Of a DNA stretch of 64,000 nucleotides, positions 8,863 through 17,642 are shown in pieces. A model generated the notes under the pieces. It ran no database searches. It was not told where the DNA came from and was given only the letters and a program-made list of their open reading frames with translations. Both the position numbers and the translations under genes were made by a program. The stretch spans positions 62,001-126,000 of the forward strand of contig JAHJME010000022.1 in assembly GCA_018821435.1 (NCBI GenBank). Direction: 5' to 3'. How positions within the stretch are numbered: the stretch's first letter is position 1; each line of letters begins with the position of its first letter. The DNA comes from Alphaproteobacteria bacterium (GTDB taxonomy: Bacteria; Pseudomonadota; Alphaproteobacteria; Caulobacterales; Caulobacteraceae).

Positions 8863-9473
8863 TGGAAGCCTTCACCCGCCTCGACGCGCCCGCCGCGCCG
8901 CTGCCGCTGTCCAACATCGACACCGACCAGATCATCCCCAAGCAGTTCCTCAAGACGGTGGAGCGCACAGGCCTGGCGAAGGGCCTGTTCTACGAATACC
9001 GCTTCGACGAGCAGGGCGTCGAGAAGCCCGACTTCGTGCTGAACCAGCCGGCCTACAAGGGCGCGGGCGTCCTGATCACGGGCGACAACTTCGGCTGCGG
9101 ATCGTCGCGCGAGCACGCCCCCTGGGCCCTGCTGGACTTCGGCATCAAGGCCGTGGTCTCCACCAGCTTCGCGGACATTTTCTACAACAACTGCTTCCAG
9201 AACGGCCTGCTGCCGGTGGTGCTGAAGGCCGAGCAGGTCGCCCAGCTGATGGACGAGGCGCGCGGCGGCAACCACGTGGTCTCGATCGACCTGGAGAACC
9301 AGACCGTCACCTCGCCCTCCGGCGCGACCTTCACCTTCGAGATCGACGAACAGCGCAAGCAGAAGATGCTCCAGGGCCTGGACGCCATCGGCGAGACGCT
9401 GATCGCCGCGCCGTCCATCGACCTCTACGAACAGAAGCGCGCCCTGGACCGGCCCTGGCTTGAGCGGGCGTGA
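8862..9473 (+). CDS. leuD: 3-isopropylmalate dehydratase small subunit
   Basis: 203 residues. Swivelling domain that completes the active site of LeuC. Landmarks: [21 protein letters not shown] at 17-37, [21 protein letters not shown] at about 75-95 (the conserved [12 protein letters not shown] loop), [18 protein letters not shown] at about 105. The ATG at 8862 overlaps the TGA of the DUF2442 gene. Same strand and coupled with the following ABM gene by a GTGA overlap at 9470. Confidence 0.97.
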   Translation: MEAFTRLDAPAAPLPLSNIDTDQIIPKQFLKTVERTGLAKGLFYEYRFDEQGVEKPDFVLNQPAYKGAGVLITGDNFGCGSSREHAPWALLDFGIKAVVSTSFADIFYNNCFQNGLLPVVLKAEQVAQLMDEARGGNHVVSIDLENQTVTSPSGATFTFEIDEQRKQKMLQGLDAIGETLIAAPSIDLYEQKRALDRPWLERA

Positions 9474-9772
9474 CCCTGATCATCGCCGGCACGGTCCGCC
9501 TGCCGCCCGAGAATCTCGACGCCTTCCGCCCGCACATGGACGCCATGCTGACCGCCAGCCGCGCCGAGGACGGGTGCCTGACCTACTCGTATGCGGTGGA
9601 CGTACAGGACTCCGGCTTGATCCGGGTGTTCGAGGCCTGGCGCGACCAGGCGGCCATCGATGCGCATTTCCAGGCCGCGCACATGGTGGCGTGGCGCGCG
9701 TCCTGGCCGGCCTTGGGGGTTTCGGCCCGCCGGCTCTCCCTGTACGAGGTCGCCTCCGAGCGCGAACTCTAG
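9470..9772 (+). CDS. Antibiotic biosynthesis monooxygenase (ABM) domain protein
   Basis: 100 residues, single ABM/YgiN-like dimeric alpha-beta barrel domain: [20 protein letters not shown] at the start, [27 protein letters not shown] in the middle, HFQAAHM at about 65. Relatives include quinol monooxygenases and AI-2-processing LsrG; the actual substrate cannot be read from sequence. GTG start at 9470 overlaps the leuD stop (GTGA). leuB follows after 13 bases. Confidence 0.8.
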   Translation: MTLIIAGTVRLPPENLDAFRPHMDAMLTASRAEDGCLTYSYAVDVQDSGLIRVFEAWRDQAAIDAHFQAAHMVAWRASWPALGVSARRLSLYEVASEREL

Positions 9773-9785
9773 CTTCCGGGACTTG

Positions 9786-10841
9786 ATGATGACCGACCTG
9801 CTGCTCCTGCCCGGCGACGGGATCGGGCCCGAAGTGACCGCCCAGGTGCGCCGGGTGGCCGAGAAACTCACCCCCGACCTGACGCTGGAAGAGCGGCCGT
9901 TCGGCGGCGTCAGCTACGACCGGCACGGCGTGCCGCTGACCGGCGAGACCCTGGCCGCCGCCAAGGCCGCCAAGGCCGTGCTGATGGGCGCCGTGGGCGG
10001 CCCGCAGTGGGCGGATGCGCCGCGCGACAAGCGGCCCGAAGCCGGGCTGCTGGGCCTGCGCGCCGGCATGAACGTCTTCGCCAACCTGCGCCCGGCGCTC
10101 TGCTTCCAGCCCCTGGCCGACGCCTCCAGCCTCAAGCGCGAGATCGTCGAGGGCCTGGACTTCATGATCGTCCGCGAGCTGACCGGCGGCATCTACTTCG
10201 GCGAGCCGCGGTTCATCGAGGACCTGCCGGGTGGCGGCCAGCGCGCCGTCGACACCCAGGTCTATACGACCATGGAGATCGAGCGCGTCGCCCGCGTGGC
10301 GTTCGAACTGGCCCGTGGCCGGCGCAACAAGGTTCACTCCGCCGAGAAGTCCAACGTGATGGATTCCGGCCTGCTGTGGCGGCGCGTCGTCACCGACCTG
10401 CACAAGCGCGACTACGCCGACGTCGAGCTGGAGCACATCCTGGCCGACAACGCCGCCATGCAGATCGTCAAGAATCCCAAACAGTTCGACGTCATGGTCA
10501 CCGACAACCTGTTCGGCGACATCCTGTCCGACGCGGCCGCCCAGCTGACCGGCTCGCTCGGCATGCTGCCCTCGGCGGCGCTGGGCCTGCCCGGAACGCC
10601 CGGTCTCTACGAGCCCATCCACGGCTCGGCGCCCGACATCGCCGGCCAGGGTGTCGCCAATCCGCTGGCCGCGATCCTGTCGTTCGAAATGGCGCTGCGC
10701 TGGTCGCTGGACCGCCCGGCCCAGGCCGATCGCCTGTTCGCCGCCGTGGAGAAGGCCCTGGATAACGGCGCCCGCACCCGCGACCTGGGTGGGACGCTGT
10801 CGACCGTCCAGATGGGCGACGCGGTGCTGGCCGCGCTCTAG
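9786..10841 (+). CDS. leuB: 3-isopropylmalate dehydrogenase
   Basis: 351 residues; oxidises and decarboxylates 3-isopropylmalate to 2-ketoisocaproate using NAD+. Motifs: [13 protein letters not shown] at 5-17, [21 protein letters not shown] at about 81, YFGEPRF (with substrate Tyr) at about 138, [12 protein letters not shown], then [35 protein letters not shown] and [18 protein letters not shown], the isocitrate/isopropylmalate family signature. Starts ATG-ATG at 9786/9789 with GGGA nearby. The stop overlaps by four bases the convergent MarR-GNAT gene. Confidence 0.97.
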   Translation: MMTDLLLLPGDGIGPEVTAQVRRVAEKLTPDLTLEERPFGGVSYDRHGVPLTGETLAAAKAAKAVLMGAVGGPQWADAPRDKRPEAGLLGLRAGMNVFANLRPALCFQPLADASSLKREIVEGLDFMIVRELTGGIYFGEPRFIEDLPGGGQRAVDTQVYTTMEIERVARVAFELARGRRNKVHSAEKSNVMDSGLLWRRVVTDLHKRDYADVELEHILADNAAMQIVKNPKQFDVMVTDNLFGDILSDAAAQLTGSLGMLPSAALGLPGTPGLYEPIHGSAPDIAGQGVANPLAAILSFEMALRWSLDRPAQADRLFAAVEKALDNGARTRDLGGTLSTVQMGDAVLAAL

Positions 10842-11746
10842 AGCACCATCCGCCAGGTCTCCGAGACCTCGGGCTTGCCGAACTCGTCGTGGGTCCAGGT
10901 CTTTTCGAGCTTGAAGCCGACCGAGGCGTAGATCGCCCGCGCGGCGGTCAGCACCTCGTGGGTCCAGAGCACGATCTCGCGGTAGCCAGTGGCGCGGGAG
11001 AAGGCGATGCACTCCTCCACCAGGCGGCGGCCCAGCCCCGTGCCGCGGGCCGCGGGTTGCAGCAGCAGCAGGCGCAGCCGTGCGACGCCCTCGCCATCGT
11101 CGACGATGAAGATGCTGCCGACCCGCTCGCCGTCGCGCTCGGCGATCCAGCAGCGGGCGCGCGCGGGGTCATGGTGCTCCAGGAAGTCGGCGACGATCCG
11201 CGCGGTGACGCCTTCGATGTTCCAGCCGTATTCGCGGCCGTAGAGCGCGGCGTGGCGCTCGACCACCCAGCCCATGTCGCCGGGCCGATGACCGCGCAGG
11301 CTGATCGGCCCGGGCGCCGCGGCGCTCATCAGCGTCTCCACCTCGGCCATGGCGCCGGTCAGCCGCTCGCGCTGCGGCGACGACAGGCCGTCGATCAGGC
11401 CCTCGACCAGCTCCGCCGAGCGGCGGTCGAAGGGCGCGAACACCTCTTCGCCGTGCGGGGTCAGGCGGAGGGCGGCGCGGCGGCCGTCGGTGGCGGAGCG
11501 TTCGCGAGTGACCACGCCGTCGCGCGCGAAGCGGCCGACGATGCGGCTGAGGTAGCCGGCGTCCAGGCCGGTGATCTCGCCGATGGCCGAGGCGGTGATC
11601 CCGCCCCCCTTGGCGATCTCATATAGCACCCGGCCCTCCGCCACTGTGTAGGGCGTGCCGAGGTAGCCCCGCTCCAGCACGCCGATGGCGCGAGTGTAGA
11701 AGCGGTTGAAACGGCGCACGGCCGCGACGGTGTCGGTCTCGCTCAT
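10838..11746 (-). CDS. MarR-type helix-turn-helix / GNAT acetyltransferase fusion
   Basis: 302 residues. Residues 1-150 are a MarR-type winged helix domain ([59 protein letters not shown]). Residues 155-300 are a GNAT N-acetyltransferase ([21 protein letters not shown] holds the acetyl-CoA pyrophosphate loop R-G-x-G-x-G/R; then [21 protein letters not shown]). I start at the ATG at 11746: an ATG at 11788 exists in frame but would place a 21-bp palindrome inside the gene. The fusion is a known type; substrate is unknown and autoregulation is inferred. Confidence 0.85.
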   Translation of the reverse strand: MSETDTVAAVRRFNRFYTRAIGVLERGYLGTPYTVAEGRVLYEIAKGGGITASAIGEITGLDAGYLSRIVGRFARDGVVTRERSATDGRRAALRLTPHGEEVFAPFDRRSAELVEGLIDGLSSPQRERLTGAMAEVETLMSAAAPGPISLRGHRPGDMGWVVERHAALYGREYGWNIEGVTARIVADFLEHHDPARARCWIAERDGERVGSIFIVDDGEGVARLRLLLLQPAARGTGLGRRLVEECIAFSRATGYREIVLWTHEVLTAARAIYASVGFKLEKTWTHDEFGKPEVSETWRMVL

Positions 11747-11764
11747 CCGCCGATTGAGCGATAT

Positions 11765-11785
11765 ATAGTTGACGGCGTCAAGTAT
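11765..11785. promoter_or_regulatory. Palindromic operator candidate before the MarR-GNAT gene
   Basis: A 21-bp inverted repeat of form ATA-x-TTGAC-G-x-CGTCAA-x-TAT, with only the centre base and one symmetric pair off. It lies 18 bases upstream of the ATG at 11746, where an autoregulated MarR-type repressor would bind. Confidence 0.6.
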
Positions 11786-11872
11786 CATGGAACTTTAGGC
11801 GCCCGTTAAGGTCGTGCTGCGACACTTAGCACTCACAGCATTAGCGCCCAGCCGGATGACCCCCGCCGTCCC

Positions 11873-12250
11873 ATGACCGACGACGACGACGCCCCGAAGA
11901 AGAAGCCCGACCGGCGCGCCGGCGACGCGGCCGTGCTGGCCCTCTCCGAGGGCCTGCTGGCCGCGATGGGCAAGACCGCGTCGCCGTCCGACCTGAAGAT
12001 GCTGCGCGACGTGGTCGAGACCTATCCCGACGACGGCCGCGACGGCGCCGGCGAAGTGGTGGCCAGTCTGGTGGGCCTGCTGAACGACCTGCTGGCGTCC
12101 AGGCAGTCCGACCGCCAGGCCCTGGCCGTCCACATCCGCGCTTGGCGCTTCATGGTCTCGCGCAAGCCCGACAAGGCCGAGCGCGCCAAGGTGATGCTGG
12201 GCCTGAAGGCCGTCCGCGAGCTCTACGCTCCGCCCTCCAAGGCCGCCTAG
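11873..12250 (+). CDS. Conserved hypothetical protein
   Basis: 125 residues, soluble. The first 18 residues are highly charged and disordered (MTDDDDAPKKKPDRRAG), the rest is helical (AVLALSEGLLAAMGKTASPSDLKMLRDVV, GEVVASLVGLLNDLLASR, LAVHIRAWRFMVSR). No enzymatic motif. Codon use fits the chromosome. Divergent from the MarR-GNAT gene, 126 bases apart. I do not recognise the family. Confidence 0.65.
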   Translation: MTDDDDAPKKKPDRRAGDAAVLALSEGLLAAMGKTASPSDLKMLRDVVETYPDDGRDGAGEVVASLVGLLNDLLASRQSDRQALAVHIRAWRFMVSRKPDKAERAKVMLGLKAVRELYAPPSKAA

Positions 12251-12305
12251 CCGTCATCGCCACAGCCGTGGCATTGTCCCGCCCTGAACAGCGAGGGACG
12301 CGCCC

Positions 12306-12716
12306 ATGGGATCCTATTGGCTCGTGAAGTCGGAGCCGGCGACGTACGCGTTCGCCGACCTGCAGCGTGACGGCAAGACCGTCTGGGACGGCGTGCGCAA
12401 CAACGCCGCGGCCCTGCACCTCAAGGCCATGAAGGTCGGCGACGAGGTGCTCTACTACCACTCGCAGGAGGGCCTGGCCGTGGTGGGGATCGCCAAGGTG
12501 GCCAAGGAAGCCTTCCCCGACACGACCGATCCGGCGGGCCGCTTCGTCGCCGTCGAACTGACCCCGGTGCGCGAACTGAAGCGGCCGGTCACCCTCCAGG
12601 AGATGAAGGCCACGCCCGCGCTCTCGGCCATGGAGATGATCCGCCAGGGCCGCCTCTCGGTCTCGCCCGTGCGGCCCGAGGAGTGGGCGACGATCCTGAA
12701 GCTGGCGGAGGGCTAG
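12306..12716 (+). CDS. EVE domain protein
   Basis: 136 residues, nearly all EVE domain, a PUA-like fold related to YTH that binds modified bases; the human relative is THYN1. Signature: MGSYWLVKSEPATYAFADLQ at the start, WDGVRNNAAALHLKAMKVGDEVLYYHS at about 30-56, then a GIAKVAKEAFPD strand. Bacterial stand-alone EVE proteins are of unknown substrate, with a proposed role in recognising modified DNA. It is followed after four bases by a DUF1080 gene, probably in the same transcript. Confidence 0.9.
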   Translation: MGSYWLVKSEPATYAFADLQRDGKTVWDGVRNNAAALHLKAMKVGDEVLYYHSQEGLAVVGIAKVAKEAFPDTTDPAGRFVAVELTPVRELKRPVTLQEMKATPALSAMEMIRQGRLSVSPVRPEEWATILKLAEG

Positions 12717-12720
12717 CCTC

Positions 12721-13482
12721 ATGGTCGCTTTGAGGATCGCCGCCGCCCTGGCCCTGCTCTGCCTGGCCGGCCCCGCCTGCGCCCAGAAGCCCGAGGACAC
12801 GGAACAGGCCGGCCCCGCCCCGCCCGTGGTGACCCCCGCCGCCCAGCCCGGCGGCCCGCCCTCGGACGCCGTCGTCCTGTTCGGCGGCAAGGAGCTCGGC
12901 GAGTGGGTGTCGGTGAAGGACAAGGGTCCGGCCGGCTGGGCCGTCGAGGACGGCGCCATGGTCGTGAAACTGGCCGCCGGCAACATCGAGACCAGGCGCA
13001 CCTTCGGCAGCTACCAGCTCCACCTGGAATGGCGGGAGCCGGCGACCATCACCGGCAGCGGCCAGCTTCGCGGCAACAGCGGCGTGTTCCTGGCCTCCAC
13101 CGGCCCGGGCGACGCCGGCTACGAGCTGCAGATCCTCGATCCCAAGGACAACCCGACCTACGTCAACGGCCAGGCCGCCAGCATCTACAAACAGGCCCCG
13201 CCCCTAGTGAACGCCGGCCGTCCGCCAGGCCAGTGGCAGGTCTACGACGTGGTCTGGACGGCGCCGACGTTCACCCCCGATGGCGCCCTGAAGACCCCAG
13301 CCAAGGTGACGGTGCTCCACAACGGCGTGCTGGTGCAGAACGACTTCGTCCTGGCCGGCCCCACCCGCTTCATCGGCAAGCCCGTCTACGCCGCCCACGG
13401 CCCGTCGCCGATCAAGCTCCAGGCCCACGCCGGCGGCGGCCCGGTCAGCTTCCGCAACATCTGGGTCCGGCCGCTGGATTAG
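12721..13482 (+). CDS. Exported DUF1080 (3-keto-disaccharide hydrolase fold) protein
   Basis: 253 residues. Signal peptide MVALRIAAALALLCLAGPACA-Q (cut after about 21), then a Pro-rich linker to residue 40, then the DUF1080 jelly-roll: LFGGKELGEWV, WAVEDGAMVV, FGSYQLHLEWR, RGNSGVFL, YELQILD, then WQVYDVVWTAP and the terminal ISFRNIWVR-like strand VSFRNIWVRPLD. Relatives hydrolyse or bind glycosides such as 3-ketodisaccharides; the role here is not fixed. Periplasmic. Its stop overlaps the convergent thioesterase by four bases. Confidence 0.85.
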   Translation: MVALRIAAALALLCLAGPACAQKPEDTEQAGPAPPVVTPAAQPGGPPSDAVVLFGGKELGEWVSVKDKGPAGWAVEDGAMVVKLAAGNIETRRTFGSYQLHLEWREPATITGSGQLRGNSGVFLASTGPGDAGYELQILDPKDNPTYVNGQAASIYKQAPPLVNAGRPPGQWQVYDVVWTAPTFTPDGALKTPAKVTVLHNGVLVQNDFVLAGPTRFIGKPVYAAHGPSPIKLQAHAGGGPVSFRNIWVRPLD

Positions 13483-13865
13483 GCGGGCTGGATCGTCATC
13501 TGGGTCTGGATCACCAGGCACAGCAGCTTGCCGTCCGCATTGGTGATGCGGGTCTGCCAGACCGAGGACCGGCGACCCACATGCAGCGGCGTGGCCTCGC
13601 CCTCGACGGTCGTGCCCACGGGCGCACCGCCAAGGAAGTTGGTCTTGCTCTCCAGCGTCGTGGTCCGCGCGCCGGGCTCCAGGTTCATCACGCCCCCGAT
13701 GGCGCCCAGGGCGTCGGCGAAGGCCATGTAGGCGCCGCCGTGCAGGATGCCGCCGGCGGTGCACAGGTCGTCGCGCACGACCAGCCGCCCGCGCACCCGG
13801 TCCTTGGTCCGCTCCACGATCTCGATGCCCATCAGGTTGGAAAACGGCATGCCGGTGTCGGCCAC
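13479..13865 (-). CDS. PaaI-type hotdog thioesterase
   Basis: 128 residues, single hotdog domain: FSNLMGIEIVERTKDRVRGRLVV, LCTAGGILHGGAYMAFADALGAIGG (conserved HGG with catalytic Asp after) and ESKTNFLGGAPVGTTVEGEATPLHVGRRSSVWQT. Hydrolyses acyl- or aryl-CoA thioesters in the cytoplasm; substrate unknown. Convergent with the DUF1080 gene. Confidence 0.9.
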   Translation of the reverse strand: MADTGMPFSNLMGIEIVERTKDRVRGRLVVRDDLCTAGGILHGGAYMAFADALGAIGGVMNLEPGARTTTLESKTNFLGGAPVGTTVEGEATPLHVGRRSSVWQTRITNADGKLLCLVIQTQMTIQPA

Positions 13866-14064
13866 GGATCGATCCTCCTCGGTTTCTCCACCGAATACGG
13901 CGCCGATCCACAGGCCGCCATGACCTCGCGGGTCATAGATTCGCCGCGGCCGACTTCCGCCAGACGGATCACAGCCTATCTGATGGAAGGTTCAGGATCG
14001 CTCGGTTGCCTTGCGGGGTGGCAGGGCGTAACGGGACGCTCCCTCAAGTTCTAGGAGACGACCA

Positions 14065-15096
14065 ATGGGTTACCGGGTCGCCGTTGTTGGCGCCACGGGC
14101 AACGTGGGCCGTGAAATGCTTAACATCCTCGAGGAAGTGAAATTCCCCGTGGAGAAGATTCACGCCATCGCGTCCCGTAAATCCATCGGCCTCGAAGTCT
14201 CGTTCGGCGAGAAGATCATCAAGTGCGAGGACATCGCGCAGTTCGACTTCTCGACTGTCGACCTTGTGCTGATGAGCGTGTCCGGGACCTTCTCCAGGGA
14301 ATGGTCGCCCAAGATCGGCGCCGCCGGCCCGATCGTGATCGACAACTCGTCGGCCTTCCGCATGGACCCCGACGTGCCGCTGGTCGTGCCGGAAGTGAAC
14401 CCCGACGACGTCGAGTGGGCGAACAAGAAAAACATCATCGCCAACCCGAACTGCTCGACGGCCCAACTGGTCGTGGCGCTGAAGCCGCTGCACGACCGCG
14501 CGCGCATCAAGCGGGTGGTGGTCTCGACCTACCAGTCGGTCTCGGGCGCGGGCAAGGAAGGCATGGACGAGCTCTTCGACCAGACGAAGAACGTCTACGT
14601 CCTGGGCGCGACGCCGCCGAAGAAGTTCCCCAAGCAGATCGCCTTCAACGTGATCCCCTTCATCGGCGAGTTCCAGGACGACGGCTACACCGACGAAGAA
14701 GCCAAGATGTGGAACGAGACCCACAAGATGATCGACCCGGCGATCAAGCTGACGGTCACCTGCGTCCGCGTGCCGGTGATGGTCGGCCACTCCGAGTCCG
14801 TGAACATCGAGTTCCACGACCCGATCGACGAGGACGAAGCCCGCGACCTGCTGCGCGAGAGCCCCGGCCTGATCGTGATCGATAAGCGCGAACCCACCGG
14901 CTACATGACGCCCAAGGAGGCCCAGGGCGAGTTCCCGGTCTTCGTCAGCCGCATCCGCAACGACCCGACGGTCGAGCACGGGCTGAACCTCTGGGTCGTC
15001 GCCGACAACCTGCGCAAGGGCGCCGCGCTCAACGCCGTACAGATCGCCGAGCTGCTCCACGAGCGCGGCCTGATCAAGACCAAGGCCCTGGCCTAG
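14065..15096 (+). CDS. asd: Aspartate-semialdehyde dehydrogenase
   Basis: Reduces aspartyl-4-phosphate with NADPH; branch point to lysine/diaminopimelate, methionine and threonine. 343 residues. GATGNVGREM at 9-18 is the nucleotide loop, IDNSSAFRM at about 92, ANPNCSTAQL contains the catalytic Cys130, VSTYQSVSGAGKEGM and the R-x-P-V-x-x-G-H-S-E block (RVPVMVGHSE, with active-site His) follow. Strong start context (AGGAGACGACC). The next gene begins one base after its stop. Confidence 0.97.
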   Translation: MGYRVAVVGATGNVGREMLNILEEVKFPVEKIHAIASRKSIGLEVSFGEKIIKCEDIAQFDFSTVDLVLMSVSGTFSREWSPKIGAAGPIVIDNSSAFRMDPDVPLVVPEVNPDDVEWANKKNIIANPNCSTAQLVVALKPLHDRARIKRVVVSTYQSVSGAGKEGMDELFDQTKNVYVLGATPPKKFPKQIAFNVIPFIGEFQDDGYTDEEAKMWNETHKMIDPAIKLTVTCVRVPVMVGHSESVNIEFHDPIDEDEARDLLRESPGLIVIDKREPTGYMTPKEAQGEFPVFVSRIRNDPTVEHGLNLWVVADNLRKGAALNAVQIAELLHERGLIKTKALA

Positions 15097-15097
15097 G

Positions 15098-16030
15098 ATG
15101 TCCTCGCCGAAAGCGTCCGGCGACTCCCGCCTGGCGCTGTCGGCGGGGGTCGTCTGCTTCTTCATCTGGGGCTTCGTGCCCCTGGCCTTCCAGGCCATCG
15201 GCAAGCTGGGCGTCGGCCCGTGGGAAACACTCTCCCAGCGGATCGTCTGGAGCGTGCCGGCGGCCACGGTGTTCGTGCTGCTGGCCGGTCAATACCGCCA
15301 GGTGCTGAGCGTGCTGCGCCAGCCGAAGGTGCTGGCCTGGCTGGCCCTCTCCTCGCTGCTGATCGCCATCAACTGGGTGGTGTTCATCTCGGCCGTCACC
15401 AGCGGCCGGCTGCTCGAGACCAGCCTGGGCTACTACATCAACCCGCTGGTCAACATGGCGGCGGGCGCGCTGATCTTCCGCGAGAAGATCGACCGCATCG
15501 GCCTGGTCGCCATCGGCCTGGCGCTGGTGGGCGTGGTGTTCCAGGCGGTGGCGCTGGGCCACCTGCCCTGGATCTCCCTGATCCTGGCGTTCAGCTTCGC
15601 GGGCTACGGCGTGGTGCGCAAACAGGTGGCCGCCGACGCCCAGACCGGGCTGCTGGTCGAATGCCTGATCCTGGGCCTGCCCAGCCTCGCCTTCATCGTC
15701 TGGCTCCAAGGCCAAGGTCAGGGGCACTTCACCCAGGATGTGCCGACAGCGCTCTGGCTGATCGCGTCGGGGCCGATCACCGCCGTTCCGCTGGTGCTCT
15801 TCTCCTGGGCCGCCCGACGCATCCCGCTCTCGGCCATCGGCTTCCTGCAGTTCCTGGCCCCGACCATCAGCTTCGTCATCGGCCTGACCCAGGGCGAAGC
15901 CTTCACCACCGCCCGGGCGATCTCGTTCGGCTTCATCTGGTGCGGCGCGGCGGTGTTCCTCTACGGCGCGTGGCGCCGCTCGCGCACCGTCCTGCGCGCG
16001 CAGATCGTGGCCGAGGCCGCCGCGGAGTAG
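15098..16030 (+). CDS. rarD: EamA family transporter RarD
   Basis: 310 residues, about ten hydrophobic helices. N-terminus SAGVVCFFIWGFVPLAFQA, then WETLSQRIVWS (the RarD version W-E-x-x-x-R-x-x-W-S), NWVVFISAVTSGRLLETSLGYYINPLVN and GFLQFLAPTISFVIGL, all typical of RarD, an inner-membrane permease linked to chloramphenicol sensitivity. Its stop codon and the asd stop are separated only by this gene; the start one base after the asd stop suggests coupled translation. Confidence 0.93.
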   Translation: MSSPKASGDSRLALSAGVVCFFIWGFVPLAFQAIGKLGVGPWETLSQRIVWSVPAATVFVLLAGQYRQVLSVLRQPKVLAWLALSSLLIAINWVVFISAVTSGRLLETSLGYYINPLVNMAAGALIFREKIDRIGLVAIGLALVGVVFQAVALGHLPWISLILAFSFAGYGVVRKQVAADAQTGLLVECLILGLPSLAFIVWLQGQGQGHFTQDVPTALWLIASGPITAVPLVLFSWAARRIPLSAIGFLQFLAPTISFVIGLTQGEAFTTARAISFGFIWCGAAVFLYGAWRRSRTVLRAQIVAEAAAE

Positions 16031-16045
16031 CGACCCTCAAAACGT

Positions 16046-16082
16046 CGGTGTGCGAAAACGCATAGCCGGTGTGTGAAAACGC
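16046..16082. repeat. Direct repeat of 16 bp with 21-bp period
   Basis: Two copies of CGGTGTG[C/T]GAAAACGC begin at 16046 and 16067, 15 of 16 bases identical, spaced by exactly two helical turns. They lie 100-136 bases upstream of the 35-residue reading frame and 16-52 bases after the rarD stop. Possible tandem operator, otherwise unexplained. Confidence 0.5.
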
Positions 16083-16181
16083 TGATCTATGCAGCGTTCA
16101 GATGGTGCTATCTAAACAGTGTCCAGACGGACAGCCCCGCTCCCCCGGGGTTTCCCAAGAACCAAACTCAAGGTGTGTGTC

Positions 16182-16289
16182 ATGACCTTCTTCTCGAACC
16201 TCGAACGCCAAGCCGACCGCTTCGCCCCGATCGCCCTGCTGATCGTCGGCATGCTGACCGCCTTCGCGACCGCCGGCCTCGGCGCCTAA
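16182..16289 (+). CDS. 35-residue membrane microprotein
   Basis: ATG at 16182 to TAA at 16289 encodes MTFFSNLERQADRFA followed by a single hydrophobic helix ending in ATAGLGA. An AAGG lies nine bases upstream and a strong Rho-independent terminator begins 28 bases downstream, so the frame has its own transcription unit. Charged N-terminus and C-terminal helix suggest one membrane span with the N-terminus in the cytoplasm. No family recognised; it could be a regulator of a larger membrane protein. Confidence 0.55.
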   Translation: MTFFSNLERQADRFAPIALLIVGMLTAFATAGLGA

Positions 16290-16317
16290 GCCCGACCCAC
16301 AGTTCAAGCTTCGGATG

Positions 16318-16341
16318 AGGGCTCCTCCGGGAGCCCTTTTT
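16318..16341 (+). terminator. Rho-independent terminator
   Basis: Perfect 8-bp stem AGGGCTCC/GGAGCCCT (16318-16325 with 16330-16337) around a 4-base loop, followed by five T. Ends the microprotein unit. Confidence 0.85.
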
Positions 16342-16348
16342 CGTATTC

Positions 16349-16502
16349 CTCCCCATCGGGGGAGGTGGATCGCGGCGCCGCCGCGAGACGGAGGGGGTCC
16401 GCTCAAAACGCTCCGTCGGCGCCAGACGCCGCGGCGGACAGGCCCGACGTTCTGAGCGGACCCCCTCAGTCGGCATTCGCCGACAGCTCCCCCGAAGGGG
16501 AG
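16349..16502. repeat. Inverted pair of REP-like elements
   Basis: Two copies face each other: 16349-16405 and, on the opposite strand, 16454-16502. Each has the outline CTCCCC-x-TCGGGGGAG, a variable GC-rich hairpin, then GAGGGGGTCCGCTCA. The centre (16406-16453) is itself G+C rich. A related pair sits at 41712-41804, so this is a dispersed family of intergenic palindromes. Two convergent genes border it. Confidence 0.65.
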
Positions 16503-16514
16503 CAATTGGGGTGT

Positions 16515-17642
16515 TCAAACCGCCGCGTAAGCCGCCGCGATCAGCCGCTTCGGCCGCGCATCGCCCATCAGCGCCACGCCCTGCTTGTTCATCACATAGG
16601 CCCCGCCCAGCTTGCGCGCCGGATCGGCGAAGGCGCACGCCCCGCCCCAGCCCGAGTGGCCGAACGTCTGCGCGCCCGGCCCCCAGGGGAAGTTCGGCTC
16701 ATTGCGCATGAAGCCCGCGCCCCAGCTCATCACGAACGGCAGCACCAAGTCCTGGCCCCGGATGCGCTCGCGGCTGGCCTCGGCGATCAGCGCGGGCGAC
16801 AGGATCTCGTCGCCCTCCAGCCAGCCGTCGTTGCCCAGCGCGCCCATCAGCCTGGCCAGCGCCTCGGCCGTGGCGTGGCCGTTGGCCGAGGGGATTTCCA
16901 TCCGCCGCCAGTCCGCCTGGCCCCGGCCTGACGCCGAGGACCAGGGGGTGAGGAAGGCCGCCGTCGTCGCGGCGTTGATCTCGCCGAAATCCGGCACGGC
17001 GCTGGGCCGCTGCAGGTCGGCCACGCGGTCGTGCTCGTTGTCCGGCAGGCCGATCCAGAGGTCCAGGCCGAACGGCCGGGCGATATCCTCGGCCAGGGCC
17101 TGGCCCAGGGTCCGGCCGTCCACGCGGCGGAAGATCTCGCCGGTGATGTAGCCCACCGTGATCGGGTGATAGCCGCTGGCCGAGCCCACCGGCCACATCG
17201 GCGCCATGGCGGCCAGCTTCGCGCAGATCGCCGCCGGATCGAACCACAGCACCGGGTCCATTTGCTCTGGGAAGCCGGGCAACCCCGCCTGGTGCGAGAT
17301 CACCTGTTCGATGGTGACGGCGCCTTTGCCCGCCTGGGCGAACTCGGGCCAGACGCTGGCGACCGTCTGGCCGTAGTCCAGCTTCCCCGCGTCGACCAGC
17401 CGGGCGATCATCAGGGCGGCCATCGCCTTGGTAGTGGAGAAGATCGGCGCGAGGGTGCGCTCGTTCCAGGCCACGGTGCGCTTGCGGTCGGCCCAGCCGG
17501 CCCACAGGTCCAGCACCACCTCGCCGGCCTCGACCAGGGTGAAGCGCGCGCCCAGTTCCTCGCCGTCGGCGAAACTGGCGGCGAACACATCCTTCACTGC
17601 GGAAAACCGCGCCGGGGCGAACCCGGAGATCTCAACGCTCAT
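16515..17642 (-). CDS. Beta-lactamase-fold serine hydrolase (EstB type)
   Basis: 375 residues, no signal peptide, cytoplasmic. Catalytic S-x-x-K is S69-T-T-K72 in IFSTTKAMAALM; the general-base Tyr is Y158 in SGYHPITVG; HSGWGG near residue 330 replaces the KTG box, as in EstB-type esterases. Such enzymes hydrolyse short-chain esters or beta-lactams; no natural substrate is assigned. It overlaps the pdxY stop by four bases (ATGA), so the two are coupled. Confidence 0.9.
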   Translation of the reverse strand: MSVEISGFAPARFSAVKDVFAASFADGEELGARFTLVEAGEVVLDLWAGWADRKRTVAWNERTLAPIFSTTKAMAALMIARLVDAGKLDYGQTVASVWPEFAQAGKGAVTIEQVISHQAGLPGFPEQMDPVLWFDPAAICAKLAAMAPMWPVGSASGYHPITVGYITGEIFRRVDGRTLGQALAEDIARPFGLDLWIGLPDNEHDRVADLQRPSAVPDFGEINAATTAAFLTPWSSASGRGQADWRRMEIPSANGHATAEALARLMGALGNDGWLEGDEILSPALIAEASRERIRGQDLVLPFVMSWGAGFMRNEPNFPWGPGAQTFGHSGWGGACAFADPARKLGGAYVMNKQGVALMGDARPKRLIAAAYAAV

